Positions 10,489-21,358 are shown, numbered from the stretch's first letter. The stretch: 36,163 bases of DNA from Gammaproteobacteria bacterium (GCA_021773305.1 JAJFKH010000013.1:1-36163), one strand, 5' to 3'. Notes: a model not told the origin generated them from the sequence alone. Translations and numbers: made by a program.

Positions 10489-13400
10489 TTAATATTCGAC
10501 CGAAACTGTTTCATGGCCACAAACAGCCCGCAAATTATCCAATAATTCATCACTAGGCGTCACCCGCCATTTCGTCCCTAGCTGTAAGTTGGCTTTGGCT
10601 GTGTCCTTAATATACTCAATTAACAACGGGCACACACCTTCAGCAAAAGGATTCAAATGTTCTTTTAAAACATCAAGATCAGGAAGATTCTTCTGATTTA
10701 CGGTTACCTTGATCCGCCTGGCATAATGCTCTCGGGCTTGCTCAATATTCATCACATTACTACAGGCCATTTTGAAGCCACCAGAATAGTCATCCGCGGT
10801 AATATCCCCCTCCACAACAACCAATTGCCCTTTGACAAGAAGTTCTCGCGCACTTTGAAAAACATCAGAAAACACTGCCGCTTCTAATTTTCCAGATTTG
10901 TCACTTAAGGCAATAAATGCCATGCGATCACCTTTTTTGGTGAAAATGGTGCGAATTGATGTAATGAATCCGACAATAACCACTTGTCTATCAAAATCAA
11001 CGGTTAATTTCCCAATAGGCGCTGTAGCAAAATGTCGCAGTTCGTCTTCATAACGATCTAAAGGGTGACCTGTCAGGTAAATGCCCAATGTTTCTTTTTC
11101 ACCGGTTAAGCGAACGGTATCACTCCAGGGATCAATTTGTGCATAGTTGTCTTCTTGAGTCTCACTCATACCAAACAAATCTGATTGCCCAAGCACTGTG
11201 TTGCGCCCTTGCTGCTCTACAAATTTTAACGCAGTGGGCAAGGATGCCATCAATGAGGCTCTATGTTTGCCAAAACTATCAAAGGTACCACTGCGAATGA
11301 GTGCTTCGAAAACTCTTTTGTTAACTTTTTTAGTATCCACACGGCGGCAAAATTCAAAAAAATCACTGTAAGATCCATGGGCTTCTCGTTCCGTGACGAT
11401 CAGATCGATAACCCCTTCTCCTACGCCTTTTACTGCGCCTAAGCCATAAATAATTTCTCTTGCTTGATTCACTGTAAATTTATATTGTCCCTGATTAATT
11501 GCTGGAGGCAATACGGTTAGTTTTTGCATCATACAATCATCATAAAAATTCACCACTTTATCCGTGTTATCCATATCGGATGAAAGTACCGCCGCCATGA
11601 ACTCTGCTGGATAGTGAGTTTTTAGCCAGGCTGTTTGGTAAGACACCAGCGCATAAGCTGCTGAATGCGATTTATTAAACCCATAACCTGCAAATTTTTC
11701 CATTAAGTCAAAAATTAACGTTGCTGTTTTTTCTTCAACACCTCTTGCAACCGAACCCTGAGTAAAAATCTTACGTTGTTTAGCCATTTCTTCTGGCTTT
11801 TTCTTACCCATGGCTCGACGTAGTACATCTGCGCCCCCTAAAGTATATCCCGCTAATTCCTGAGCAATCTGCATCACTTGTTCTTGATATAAGATCACAC
11901 CATAGGTCGAACACAAGATGGATTCTAATGCTGGATGTGGGTATTCCACTACCGCTCGACCATGTTTACGATCGATAAAGTCATCAACCATACCTGATTG
12001 CAATGGCCCAGGACGAAATAATGCAACTAGCGCAATAATATCCTCAAAGCAATCCGGCTGCAAACGACGAATTAAATCTTTCATTCCCCGAGACTCTAAC
12101 TGAAACACTGCGGTAGTATTGCATTCTTTTAACAGGGCAAATGTTTTGCTGTCATTCACCGGAATTAAGTTGATGTCTAAAGGTTCTGCATGGGTTTGCA
12201 TTGCATTAATCGTATTCATGGCCCATTGAATAATCGTCAACGTCCGCAATCCCAAAAAATCAAATTTCACCAAACCAATGGTTTCAACATCGTCTTTGTC
12301 AAACTGTGTCACAATACTGCCACCGTTTTCTTCACAGTATAACGGTGTGAAATTAGTCAGTTCTGAAGGGGCAATAACGACGCCTCCCGCGTGCTTTCCT
12401 GCATTACGCACGGTGCCTTCTAATTTTTTTGCTAAATCAATCAACTCTCGGACTTCATCTTCCGTTTTATAGCGCTCCAAAAATGCTTCTTCTTGAGCTA
12501 GCGCCTTATCTAAGGTCATGCCAATTTCAAAAGGGATTAATTTTGCAATGGCATCCACAAAACCATAGGGATGGCTCAAGACACGGCCCACATCCCGTAC
12601 GACCGCTTTAGCAGCCATGGTACCGTAAGTAATAATCTGCGACACCGAATCCCGACCATATTTTTCAGCAACATACTCAATGACTCTATCTCTACCGTCC
12701 ATGCAAAAATCCACATCAAAATCTGGCATAGACACCCTTTCAGGATTTAAAAACCGCTCGAAGAGTAAGTCATATTCAAGAGGATCCAGATCGGTAATGC
12801 CAAGAGCATAGGCAACAATCGATCCTGCTCCAGAGCCACGTCCTGGCCCTACGGGCACAGCATTTTGCTTTGCCCATCGAATAAAATCCGCTACAATCAA
12901 AAAGTACCCTGCAAATCCCATGGAGTTGATAACACCCAGCTCCACTGCCAAACGTTCATCATAGGGTTTACGTATCTCAGCAAAATCACAGGATTCAACA
13001 TCATACAAAATAGCTAAGCGTTTTTCTAAACCTGTTTGTGCCTCTTTTGCAAAGAATTCATCCATAGTCATTCCCCTAGGCACTGGGAAATTCGGTAAAA
13101 AATATTCATCAAACTGCATGGTGACACTACAGCGTTGTGCGATAGCAACAGAATTTCCCAGAGCTTGAGGTAGATCGGAAAATAAATTTAACATCTCATT
13201 TTCAGAGGTTAAATATTGTTTGTTCGTATATCGCTTAGGTCGTTTAGGATCGATAAGTGCATAACCTTCATGGATACAGACTCTGGCTTCATGAGCTTCA
13301 AAATCACTTTCAGACAAAAAGCGAACATCATTGGTAGCCACCACCGGCACCTGTTGTGCCTGAGCAAGTTCCAGCATTTGCTCGTTATATTGGTTTTCTT

Positions 13401-13926
13401 GGGGACGTCCAATCCGCTGAATTTCAAGGTAATAATGGTTGGGGAAATGTACTAGCCAACGAGCAAGCCGTTCTTCTGCGAGGGATAATTTACCCGCTAA
13501 AATAGCTTGGCCAACATCACCCTCTGTGGCTCCAGACAACAGAATTAAGCCTTCGGCATATTCCTCAAGCCACTGCTGCTTAACCAAGGCCTTACCTTGA
13601 GACTGACCTTCAATATAACTTTTAGAAATAATTTTTCGTAAATTTGAATAACCTATATTATTTTTGCAAAGTAAAACCAATTTGAACAGATTTCCCGGAT
13701 CCGTCTCGTTGTTTAAATAAACATCACACCCAATAATAGGTTTGATCCCCAACCCAACCGCAAAACGATAAAATTTTACTGCTGCAAATAAATTGCTCTG
13801 ATCAGTCAAGGCAACAGCAGGCATATTCCGTTCAACAAGCGCCTTCATCAGTGGCTTAACTTTTATCAAACCATCAACAACAGAGTACTCAGAATGTAGC
13901 CTAAGGTGTATAAATTTTGCTTTCAT
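10489..13926 (-). CDS. dnaE: DNA polymerase III subunit alpha
   Basis: The catalytic subunit of the replicative DNA polymerase. At 1145 residues it is about the length of other gammaproteobacterial DnaE proteins. The PHP domain occupies about residues 5-270 (LRLHSEYSVVDG at its start). The polymerase core has PVGPGRGSGAGSIVAYAL and the catalytic aspartates in PDFDVDF near residue 402, as in E. coli. Then come the fingers, with AMGKKKPEEM and YGFNKSHSAAYALVSYQTAWLKTHYP. A helix-hairpin-helix region and an OB fold (VVIVGFITSIRTIFTKKGDRMAF) lie toward the C-terminus. The 94-bp gap upstream (13927-14020) shows no convincing promoter by eye. Confidence 0.98.
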   Translation of the reverse strand: MKAKFIHLRLHSEYSVVDGLIKVKPLMKALVERNMPAVALTDQSNLFAAVKFYRFAVGLGIKPIIGCDVYLNNETDPGNLFKLVLLCKNNIGYSNLRKIISKSYIEGQSQGKALVKQQWLEEYAEGLILLSGATEGDVGQAILAGKLSLAEERLARWLVHFPNHYYLEIQRIGRPQENQYNEQMLELAQAQQVPVVATNDVRFLSESDFEAHEARVCIHEGYALIDPKRPKRYTNKQYLTSENEMLNLFSDLPQALGNSVAIAQRCSVTMQFDEYFLPNFPVPRGMTMDEFFAKEAQTGLEKRLAILYDVESCDFAEIRKPYDERLAVELGVINSMGFAGYFLIVADFIRWAKQNAVPVGPGRGSGAGSIVAYALGITDLDPLEYDLLFERFLNPERVSMPDFDVDFCMDGRDRVIEYVAEKYGRDSVSQIITYGTMAAKAVVRDVGRVLSHPYGFVDAIAKLIPFEIGMTLDKALAQEEAFLERYKTEDEVRELIDLAKKLEGTVRNAGKHAGGVVIAPSELTNFTPLYCEENGGSIVTQFDKDDVETIGLVKFDFLGLRTLTIIQWAMNTINAMQTHAEPLDINLIPVNDSKTFALLKECNTTAVFQLESRGMKDLIRRLQPDCFEDIIALVALFRPGPLQSGMVDDFIDRKHGRAVVEYPHPALESILCSTYGVILYQEQVMQIAQELAGYTLGGADVLRRAMGKKKPEEMAKQRKIFTQGSVARGVEEKTATLIFDLMEKFAGYGFNKSHSAAYALVSYQTAWLKTHYPAEFMAAVLSSDMDNTDKVVNFYDDCMMQKLTVLPPAINQGQYKFTVNQAREIIYGLGAVKGVGEGVIDLIVTEREAHGSYSDFFEFCRRVDTKKVNKRVFEALIRSGTFDSFGKHRASLMASLPTALKFVEQQGRNTVLGQSDLFGMSETQEDNYAQIDPWSDTVRLTGEKETLGIYLTGHPLDRYEDELRHFATAPIGKLTVDFDRQVVIVGFITSIRTIFTKKGDRMAFIALSDKSGKLEAAVFSDVFQSARELLVKGQLVVVEGDITADDYSGGFKMACSNVMNIEQAREHYARRIKVTVNQKNLPDLDVLKEHLNPFAEGVCPLLIEYIKDTAKANLQLGTKWRVTPSDELLDNLRAVCGHETVSVEY

Positions 13927-14020
13927 GATCTCAGCTAAAGGGCGAGTAAAGAGGCCATTCTAGCGGATTTAGGATGGAAAATATAGAGCCGCCTTCAAGA
14001 CCGTCTTATTCATTATTCCC

Positions 14021-14700
14021 TTACCATAGGTTTACTATGCTCTTATAGTTTAAAACTTCATATTCATTGACTTTTTGTTGGTGATCTCCAGCGTAAATTA
14101 CATATCCTTTTGGTCGGTGCATGGAAGCGAGATTTTTAAATTTTATCAATCCTTTGAGAAAATTTTTATTAAATATCATAGAGGATTTTATTTCAATAGC
14201 CAATAGTTCAATACCCCATTGAAAAATTAAATCAACTTCCAATTGATTAGTATCTCGGTAAAAATATAGCGGCGTTGCTTCACCTCGATTAAGCAGCTGC
14301 TTTAAAACTTCACTCACTATCATATTTTCAAAAAGATTGCCTCGTAAAGGATGATGAGCAACTTGCTCTTTGTTGCGAATACCCAGCAAATAACAGGCTA
14401 GCCCCACATCATTAAAATATAGCTTTGGTGACTTAATAACCCGTTTACCCAGATTTTCAAAATAAGGCGGCAATGTCGTAATGATAAATGAAGCTTTCAA
14501 TATCGATATCCACTCTTTTATCGTATGGCGAGAGATACCTAGCTCATTTGCGAACTGAGTATAATCAATGAGTTGACCAATTCTTGTGGCGCACAAATTT
14601 AAGAAGCGTTGAGGCTCAATAGAATATTTATAAATCCTGGGGTAAAATCCATAAAAAATTTGTTCATGCAAACTACGCTCTGATCGTACATGAATTGTCT
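14021..14700 (-). pseudogene. 3' remnant of a DUF4143-type AAA ATPase gene
   Basis: The translated frame matches the C-terminal half of the ATPase family with a DUF4143 domain: a helix-turn-helix-like segment (YTQFANELGISRHTIKEWISILKAS), then KSPKLYFNDVGLACYLLGI and GNLFENMIVSEVLK, then a PD-(D/E)XK-like core (FYRDTNQLEVDLIFQWG ... LAIEIKSS). Full proteins are nearly 400 residues and carry a P-loop ATPase domain at the N-terminus. That domain is missing: homology starts about 14690, where the argH 3' end begins. There is no in-frame ATG close to the start of homology, and no upstream control signals remain, so I call it a truncated, probably silent remnant. The C-terminus itself is intact. 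Confidence 0.75.
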
Positions 14701-14702
14701 GA

Positions 14703-16112
14703 TTAAAAACTAGGGTGTTTATCCTTAACCCAACTAACATTCTGAGACACTTTTTCTTTAAAATAGTTAAGCTGGTCAATGACAGCATCCCTACCAGTAC
14801 CACCTCTCACGCTTCTCGCTTCAACGGCGGCAACAGGCTGTATCGCTGCAAAAATACCATCATCAAAAGTAGGATGGAAGGTTTGATACTGTGTTAACGG
14901 TAATTGAGATAAATATATTTTCTCTTGTATACAATGCAACACTAATTTTCCGGTAATTTCATGGGCTTCCCTAAAAGGGATCCCTTTGGCGACTAAATAG
15001 TCGGCAACTTGAGTGGCATTAGAAAAATCTTGCGTCACCGCCTGTGACATAGCCTCACTATTAACTGTCATAGTTTCTATCATTGCCCCATACAGTATTA
15101 AGGATTTATCCAGCGTATCAACGGTATCAAACAAGCCTTCTTTATCTTCTTGTAGATCTTTATTATAAGCAAGAGGCAACCCTTTTATGACCGTTAACAG
15201 CCCTAATAAAGCACCGTAGACTCTTCCGGTTTTTCCTCTCACCAATTCTGCAATGTCAGGATTTTTCTTTTGCGGCATCATGCTGCTTCCCGTGCAATAG
15301 GCATCATCTAGAGTAATAAAAGCAAACTCTTGACTGCTCCAGAGAATAATTTCTTCGCTAAGCCTTGAAAGATGTGTCATCGCAATGGATGCATTGCTTA
15401 AAAACTCTAAAATATAATCTCTATCACTGACAGCATCGATACTATTTTCATAGAGCATATCAAATCCCAATAACTTTGCAGCATATTCCCTGTCAATAGC
15501 AAAACCACTTCCCGCTAATGCTCCAGCACCTAAAGGGAAAATATTTGCATGCTCTAAATTCGCCATAAATCGTTCAACATCTCGTTGTAACATTGCGATA
15601 TAAGCACCTAGGTGGTGAGCAAAACGAATAGGTTGCGCTCGTTGCAAGTGTGTATAGCCTGGTAATATTGTATCGAGATTATCTTCTGCTTGCTTAAGCA
15701 AAGCTGCTTGTAAGCAAGTCAACTTCTCAACCATATTAAAAATTTGATCGCGAACATACAAATGTAAATCCAAGGCAACTTGATCATTTCGACTTCGCCC
15801 GGTATGAAGTTTTCCCGCAACCTCACCTATTTCCTCATGGAGCAATCGCTCGATATTCATATGAATATCTTCATCTTTTATAGAAAAAACCAATTCATTT
15901 TTAAGAAGCTTATCCTGTAAAACGTTCAGCCCTTGTAAAATACGATCGACATCTTCTTGAGGAAGGATCTTAGCGTGACCCAACATTTTTATATGAGCCA
16001 CACTTCCTAACAAATCATACTCCGCTAGTTTACTATCAAAACTGATAGAAGCATTAAATTCCTCTACCAGCTTATTAGTCTCTTTTGTAAATCGGCCACC
16101 CCACAGTTTCAT
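14703..16112 (-). CDS. argH: argininosuccinate lyase
   Basis: Last step of arginine synthesis, splitting argininosuccinate into arginine and fumarate. Landmarks are KLWGGRF at the N-terminus, [18 protein letters not shown], and the fumarase/ASL signature [12 protein letters not shown] with the catalytic Ser in the mobile loop. The start overlaps the argG stop by one base (TAATG). At 469 residues it is about a dozen longer than E. coli ArgH. The family normally ends soon after the GGT(A/G)xxxVxxQL segment; here about 14 additional residues (ending KDKHPSF) run into the junction with the DUF4143 remnant and so were probably gained at that junction. Confidence 0.97.
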   Translation of the reverse strand: MKLWGGRFTKETNKLVEEFNASISFDSKLAEYDLLGSVAHIKMLGHAKILPQEDVDRILQGLNVLQDKLLKNELVFSIKDEDIHMNIERLLHEEIGEVAGKLHTGRSRNDQVALDLHLYVRDQIFNMVEKLTCLQAALLKQAEDNLDTILPGYTHLQRAQPIRFAHHLGAYIAMLQRDVERFMANLEHANIFPLGAGALAGSGFAIDREYAAKLLGFDMLYENSIDAVSDRDYILEFLSNASIAMTHLSRLSEEIILWSSQEFAFITLDDAYCTGSSMMPQKKNPDIAELVRGKTGRVYGALLGLLTVIKGLPLAYNKDLQEDKEGLFDTVDTLDKSLILYGAMIETMTVNSEAMSQAVTQDFSNATQVADYLVAKGIPFREAHEITGKLVLHCIQEKIYLSQLPLTQYQTFHPTFDDGIFAAIQPVAAVEARSVRGGTGRDAVIDQLNYFKEKVSQNVSWVKDKHPSF

Positions 16113-17311
16113 TATGCCCCGTCCTTTTTATGAACTTTACTGTGAACTTCCAAAGGTAGCCCCCATAACTTCACAAAGCCAGGCGCTGCATTATGGTAAA
16201 ATTCATCTTGACTGTCGTAAGTTGCCAAAGCTAAATCATACAACGATTGATCAGATTTTCGACCAATGACTGTAGCTTGACCCTTATGGCATTTTAGCTT
16301 CACTACACCACTAACTGATTTTTGGGTATCACTTAAAAATTCTTTTAACGCAGACATTAAGGGTGAGTACCAATATCCATCATAAATCAACGTTGTCATT
16401 TTTTGTTCTATAACCGGCTTAAAATGCAACGTTTCGCGAGTTAACGTCATAGATTCTAAAGCTTGATGGGCTTTTATCAATGTCAATGCTGCGGGTGCTT
16501 CGTAAATTTCTCTTGATTTTATACCAATTAATCGATTTTCAATGTGATCCACACGACCAATACCATGGTTACCCGTAATATCATTCAAAGCAATGATAAG
16601 TTCGTGAAACGCCATATGCTTGTTATTAATTGCAACCGGTTTACCCCTAGAAAATGTAATTTCAATGATTTCAGGTTGATCAGGAGTATCTTCAATGGCT
16701 TTGGTCATGCCATAGGCAGCTTCTGGTGGTTCTTGCCAAGGATCTTCTAAAACGCCGCACTCACAACTTCTTCCCCAAAGATTGGCATCAATGCTAAAAG
16801 GGTTATCCAGCTTTATTGGCAATGGGATATTATGTGTGTCTGCGTAAGCAATCGCTTCCTCTCGTGGCATAGGAAATTCTCTCGCCGGTGCAACAATCTT
16901 CAAATCAGGATTTAACGCTGCAAACGACACATCAAAACGCACTTGATCATTTCCTTTTGCAGTACATCCATGTGCCACAGCCGTGGCACCTTCTTGCTCT
17001 GCAATATCAATAATCAATTTTGAAATTAATGGTCGTGACAAAGCCGAAACCAAAGGGTAAACCCCTTCATACAAAGCATTTCCCCAAAGGGCTGGCAACA
17101 AGTAATCTTCGGCAAAAGTCTCTTGAGCATCAATGATAAAGCACTTAGATGCTCCAGCTTTTAAAGCTTTATCATGCACCAATTGCAAATCATTGCCTTC
17201 ACCTAAATCCGCAGCAACAGCAATAACATCATAACCATGTTCTAAGGTCAGTTGCTTGATTGCACAGGAAGTATCTAAACCACCCGAATATGCTAATACT
17301 AATTTTGTCAT
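16112..17311 (-). CDS. argG: argininosuccinate synthase
   Basis: Joins citrulline and aspartate with ATP to make argininosuccinate. The 399-residue chain starts [16 protein letters not shown], the N-type ATP pyrophosphatase P-loop of the short bacterial ArgG class. Other conserved segments are [28 protein letters not shown], the [14 protein letters not shown] segment and [28 protein letters not shown]. It lies 4 bp after argF and overlaps argH by one base, so translation is probably coupled. Confidence 0.98.
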   Translation of the reverse strand: MTKLVLAYSGGLDTSCAIKQLTLEHGYDVIAVAADLGEGNDLQLVHDKALKAGASKCFIIDAQETFAEDYLLPALWGNALYEGVYPLVSALSRPLISKLIIDIAEQEGATAVAHGCTAKGNDQVRFDVSFAALNPDLKIVAPAREFPMPREEAIAYADTHNIPLPIKLDNPFSIDANLWGRSCECGVLEDPWQEPPEAAYGMTKAIEDTPDQPEIIEITFSRGKPVAINNKHMAFHELIIALNDITGNHGIGRVDHIENRLIGIKSREIYEAPAALTLIKAHQALESMTLTRETLHFKPVIEQKMTTLIYDGYWYSPLMSALKEFLSDTQKSVSGVVKLKCHKGQATVIGRKSDQSLYDLALATYDSQDEFYHNAAPGFVKLWGLPLEVHSKVHKKDGA

Positions 17312-17315
17312 CCTT

Positions 17316-18215
17316 CTATTCTCCCATGATACTTAATAAAACTGCTTTTTGTGCATGCAGACGGTTTTCGCTTTGTTGAAAAATAACCGAACATACGGAA
17401 TCTGGCAAACTCTCAGAAACTTCGTTACCACGCTCTATAGGCATGCAATGCATAAAAATAGCATTTTGTTTTGCTTTTTGCATCAAAGTTTCATTCACTT
17501 GAAAACCTTCAAAAAGAGATTCATCTTGTTGATCAAACCCCATGCTACACCAAACATCTGTGTAAATCGCGTCACAATCTACGACCGCTTCATCGGGGGA
17601 ATTAAATGCTTGAACAAGAGTGGTATTTTCAATTTGTTTCAATACAACATCTTTTGGTTCTAGACCTTTCGGACAACAATAATTAACTTGGATCCCAAGT
17701 TTTGGTGCCATGAGTAAGAGGCTATGCAAGATATTATTACCGTCCCCAATGTAACATACTTTTATGCCTTGGTATTTTCCAAATACTTCATAAATTGTCA
17801 TCAAATCTGCCAAGGTTTGGCATGGATGATATAACTCTGATAAACCATTTATAACCGGAATTTTAGCGACATTAATCATTGCCTCAATATCTGCATCACT
17901 GTGAGTTCTTATCATAAGCCCATGACAGTAACCCTGGATCACCTGCATCTGATCAGATGGTGTTTCATATTTTCGTGTATCAGTAACACTTTCCACCACT
18001 CGCCCGCCAAGCTCGCCCATTGCTACAGTAAAGCTAAATCGAGTTCGCAATGATGGTTTTGCAAAGAGTAATGCTAAATGTTGATTATCCAATGCAATGT
18101 TTTTTTTGCCTCGCTCTGCTTTAAGCTTGACAGCAAGCTCAATTAAACTAGCTATTTCCGCTGCGCAAAGTTCAGCGCCAGATAGCAGATAATTCTGTTG
18201 TAGCTTCATTTTCAT
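17316..18215 (-). CDS. argF: ornithine carbamoyltransferase
   Basis: Makes citrulline from ornithine and carbamoyl phosphate. In 299 residues the carbamoyl phosphate-binding motif appears as [10 protein letters not shown] (Leu in place of the common Thr of STRTR), with HPCQTLADL, the DVWCSMGF loop typical of ornithine rather than aspartate carbamoyltransferases, and HCMP (HCLP in most family members). The start at 18215 gives a 44-bp overlap with the end of argB, an unusually long overlap in this operon; a second ATG two codons later shortens it only slightly. N-acetylornithine carbamoyltransferase is a less likely alternative, given the SMG loop and the presence of argJ. Confidence 0.93.
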   Translation of the reverse strand: MKMKLQQNYLLSGAELCAAEIASLIELAVKLKAERGKKNIALDNQHLALLFAKPSLRTRFSFTVAMGELGGRVVESVTDTRKYETPSDQMQVIQGYCHGLMIRTHSDADIEAMINVAKIPVINGLSELYHPCQTLADLMTIYEVFGKYQGIKVCYIGDGNNILHSLLLMAPKLGIQVNYCCPKGLEPKDVVLKQIENTTLVQAFNSPDEAVVDCDAIYTDVWCSMGFDQQDESLFEGFQVNETLMQKAKQNAIFMHCMPIERGNEVSESLPDSVCSVIFQQSENRLHAQKAVLLSIMGE

Positions 18216-19089
18216 GACTCACTTTTAAACCAATATCCTTGTGGCAAACTGTGCCCACACCTTCTGCTGTAAACAGTTCTTCAATCAAACTATGTTTTCT
18301 CTTGCCACCAATGATATGCACTTTCGGCAAACCTTCATCCAATGCGGACATGATCGCTTTAACTTTTGTCAACATACCGTCTGTTACCACAGAATCTTCA
18401 ACAAATTGTCCAAGCTCGCTCAAAGAAGTTTCTGAAATTAAACCACCTTGTTTATCATTGATCCCAGCAGCATCTGTCAAATAAATTAATTTAGTCACTC
18501 CCAAAGCTGATGCTAATTTGCTAGCGGCCCAGTCTGCATTAATATTCATAGCAGAACCTTGGCTATTGATACCAACCGGTGCAATCACGGGGATAATACC
18601 TTTATCATAGTATTGTCCCGCGAGGAATGTCTGTAAAAAATCTTTATTCACCTTTGAAATTTTACCCACATGCCCATGATGCTCACTATACTGATCACAA
18701 AGAAATAAATTGCCATCGGCACCTGAGAAACCTGCAACATTAACGCCCATAGAATTCAATGTTCTCACGAGCATTTTATTGATTTTTCCACAAAGTACCA
18801 TTTCTACAATATTCATAGTCTCAGGCGTTGTCACTCGAAGCCCATCAATGAATGTTGTAGGGATTTGGTGTAATTGCAATTCTTGATTGATGGCTTTTCC
18901 TCCACCATGAACCAAGATAAGCTGGATCCCTACAGCTCGCAGTAAGCTCAAGTCCTGACAAAGCTGCTTTACCAGCTCAGGATCTTCCAATAATGATCCA
19001 CCAATCTTAATTAATACTAATTTACCGGAATATTGCTTCACATAGTGCAATGCATCTGAAACGGTTGAGGCTTTGTCTTGGCTAGTCAT
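18172..19089 (-). CDS. argB: N-acetylglutamate kinase
   Basis: Phosphorylates N-acetylglutamate, usually the arginine-inhibited step when the pathway recycles acetyl groups through ArgJ. At 305 residues it is longer than E. coli ArgB (about 258) and nearer the length of the cyclic-pathway class that has an N-terminal helix before the kinase core; an N-terminal extension of about 20 residues is visible here (TSQDKASTVSDALHYVKQYSG). Core motifs are LIKIGGSLLEDPEL, LVHGGGKAIN, INADWAASKLASALG and GGMLTK-like TDGMLTKVKA. It overlaps argJ by 4 bp (ATGA). The length fits a hexameric, arginine-sensitive enzyme, but that is inference. Confidence 0.95.
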   Translation of the reverse strand: MTSQDKASTVSDALHYVKQYSGKLVLIKIGGSLLEDPELVKQLCQDLSLLRAVGIQLILVHGGGKAINQELQLHQIPTTFIDGLRVTTPETMNIVEMVLCGKINKMLVRTLNSMGVNVAGFSGADGNLFLCDQYSEHHGHVGKISKVNKDFLQTFLAGQYYDKGIIPVIAPVGINSQGSAMNINADWAASKLASALGVTKLIYLTDAAGINDKQGGLISETSLSELGQFVEDSVVTDGMLTKVKAIMSALDEGLPKVHIIGGKRKHSLIEELFTAEGVGTVCHKDIGLKVSHENEATTELSAIWR

Positions 19090-20285
19090 GATAAATAATC
19101 TCCATTAATTTCTACGTATTTTTCTGAAAGATCACAACCCCACGCAGTGGCCGATGCATCCCCAGACTGAAAGTCAATCGTTATAGTAATCGTATCTTGT
19201 TTCATTAATTTTTCTAGTTTGTCACTATCCTCAAAAATAGGTTTACCATGGGCATAAACTAAACATCCTTGAAAATAGAGCAATGTGGAATTTAATATGG
19301 ATTCTTCAACCGCTTCTTGGCCTAGTCGGCTGATAACCCGGCCCCAATTGGGTGAGGCACCATTCACAGCGGATTTAATCAAAGGACTCACGGTAATCGA
19401 TCGTGCAACCTGTTTTGCAAGAGATAAATCAGCACTATTTTTTATATTCACTTCTAATAATTTTGTCGCACCTTCGCCATCTCTAGCAATACTTTTTGCC
19501 AATACAACCATCACGTCATCCACCGCAGATTGTAATAACGCGAAATCTTCTTCATCGGCTATTGACACATGACTCGCGCCATTAGCAAGTAGAAATGCCG
19601 AGTCATTGGTTGATGTTTCTCCATCCACGCTGATCATATTGAAACTTTTTTCATTACTCGTTGAAAGAATTTTTTGTGCCTGAGATGTTGTTAGTTGTAC
19701 ATCCATCAAGATATAACCAAGCATTGTCGCCATATTCGGATGAATCATCCCCGATCCCTTACAAATCCCTGTGATTGTCACAACCCCACCTTTGAGTGGT
19801 AATTTTTTCATAACCGTTTTCGGCACTAAGTCTGTGGTTAAAATAGCCGTGGCAAATTTTTCAGCGATAGTACTGACACTGCCTACCAATTTGGGAATTG
19901 ATTGAGTGATTTTATCTACAGCAACAGGTTCTCCAATCACACCCGTGGAAGCAATCAATACCTGTTCACTCTGACAATCTAATGCTGTAGCAACGGCATC
20001 TACCATAGTTTGATTATCTATAACACCCTGCTCACCGGTGGCTGCATTGGCTTGCCCGCTGTTCGTAAAGATAGCTTTAATATTATTTGCGGGTAGTAAA
20101 TTTTGACAATACTGAACTGGCGTTGCAGCACAGGTATTTTGAGTAAAAACTCCAACCGCAACACAAGGAGACGTGGATGTAATAAGCCCAATATCCGGTC
20201 GATATCGCCTCACCCCTGCATTTACACCACCTGCATGAAATCCTTCAGGGAGTTCAGTTCTAAAGATACCTGGGCCTGGTGTCAT
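19086..20285 (-). CDS. argJ: glutamate N-acetyltransferase / amino-acid acetyltransferase ArgJ
   Basis: Moves the acetyl group from N-acetylornithine to glutamate, recycling it; bifunctional members also use acetyl-CoA. The 399-residue precursor contains the self-cleavage site in KGSGMIHPNMATMLGYI: cleavage falls before the Thr near residue 186, which becomes the catalytic N-terminal nucleophile. The start GFHAGGVNAGVR and the end GCDLSEKYVEINGDY are standard for the family. It overlaps argC and argB by 4 bp each. There is no argE or argA in the window, in line with a cyclic pathway. Whether the enzyme can also start the pathway from acetyl-CoA cannot be read from the sequence with certainty. 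Confidence 0.97.
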   Translation of the reverse strand: MTPGPGIFRTELPEGFHAGGVNAGVRRYRPDIGLITSTSPCVAVGVFTQNTCAATPVQYCQNLLPANNIKAIFTNSGQANAATGEQGVIDNQTMVDAVATALDCQSEQVLIASTGVIGEPVAVDKITQSIPKLVGSVSTIAEKFATAILTTDLVPKTVMKKLPLKGGVVTITGICKGSGMIHPNMATMLGYILMDVQLTTSQAQKILSTSNEKSFNMISVDGETSTNDSAFLLANGASHVSIADEEDFALLQSAVDDVMVVLAKSIARDGEGATKLLEVNIKNSADLSLAKQVARSITVSPLIKSAVNGASPNWGRVISRLGQEAVEESILNSTLLYFQGCLVYAHGKPIFEDSDKLEKLMKQDTITITIDFQSGDASATAWGCDLSEKYVEINGDYLS

Positions 20286-21286
20286 GCACCACCTCCCGGA
20301 ATTAAACCTGCGGTTAGTGGAAGTTGATATAATTGATTAAAATTCTCTATAGCTTGGCTCGCCGCGCCCTTGTAAAGATTATCCAATGTGGCCACTAGAT
20401 ATATGCGTTGCTTCACAATTTTATAGGCAATATGCGTATAAGGCGTGGCAACAATCTTATTCAAGCCCATAAATGTTTTTTCTATCGTATTTTGGTTTTT
20501 TTCTAGAGATTTGGTTTTCACAAAAGGATAATCTTGATAAGCATCAGAAAACGCTTGCTCAATCCCTTCATACGTCGGATTATCACTTTTTAAATATAAC
20601 GTCATAGAAATACCCTGCTTCACCGGCAATAAATGCGTTACCATATCAACCGTTGCCTGACATTCAGAAAAAACTTGTAAATATTTTTCAATTTCAGGAA
20701 TATGTTGATGCTGAGAAATTTTATAAGGATAAAAATTACCTACCATTTCACCAAACAGTAATTCTTTTTTTCCTTGCCTACCTGCTCCTGTCACACCGGA
20801 TTTGGCATCGATGATAATATCATTAGGATCAATTAATTTATGCTTGAGCAAAGGGAGCAATGCCATTAACGCACAAGTTGCATAGCAACCTGGGTTGGAA
20901 ATAAATTTTCCTAATTGCGTATTAAAAGGTGACAAGCCATAGCTCGCATCAGGAATTTCGCTGGACAGTCGGTAAGCACCACTCAAATCAATCACTACTT
21001 TTCCTTGTTTAATAAAATAAGGAACCCACTGGGAAGAGGCCTCTATCGGTGTTGCAAGGAAAATCACATCAAATAGTGAGATAGTTTCATCAACAACATC
21101 TAAAGTGTAGTGGGGAATGTTCAAATTTTCTGCCAAAGGTAAATCTTCGGCTAAATTCCATTGCGGATCGCGACTAAATACCAATACTAAATTAGCAAAT
21201 GGGTGATTAATCAATAAGTTAGCTAGCACTAACCCAGAATAGCCTTGAGTGCCTAAAATGGCCACATTGACTCGACTGTTATTCAT
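20282..21286 (-). CDS. argC: N-acetyl-gamma-glutamyl-phosphate reductase
   Basis: NADPH-dependent reduction of N-acetylglutamyl phosphate to the semialdehyde. The 334-residue chain has the nucleotide-binding start NVAILGTQGYSGLVLANLL, the active-site Cys in FISNPGCYATCA and the segment SGVTGAGRQGK. It is the first gene of the arginine operon. GGAAGAGAG lies just before the ATG as a ribosome binding site, and the promoter with ARG boxes is 40-90 bp upstream. Confidence 0.97.
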   Translation of the reverse strand: MNNSRVNVAILGTQGYSGLVLANLLINHPFANLVLVFSRDPQWNLAEDLPLAENLNIPHYTLDVVDETISLFDVIFLATPIEASSQWVPYFIKQGKVVIDLSGAYRLSSEIPDASYGLSPFNTQLGKFISNPGCYATCALMALLPLLKHKLIDPNDIIIDAKSGVTGAGRQGKKELLFGEMVGNFYPYKISQHQHIPEIEKYLQVFSECQATVDMVTHLLPVKQGISMTLYLKSDNPTYEGIEQAFSDAYQDYPFVKTKSLEKNQNTIEKTFMGLNKIVATPYTHIAYKIVKQRIYLVATLDNLYKGAASQAIENFNQLYQLPLTAGLIPGGGA

Positions 21287-21329
21287 ACATTCTCTCTTCC
21301 GTGCATTTCAAGCGATAATAGTAGAACAC

Positions 21330-21358
21330 ATTTAACCATATTGTGACTATTTTGTCAA
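21330..21358 (-). promoter_or_regulatory. promoter of the argCJBFGH operon
   Basis: On the minus strand a perfect TTGACA (21358-21353), 17-bp spacer and TTAAAT (21335-21330). The -35 element lies inside ARG box 1, so ArgR bound there would block RNA polymerase. Confidence 0.75.
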
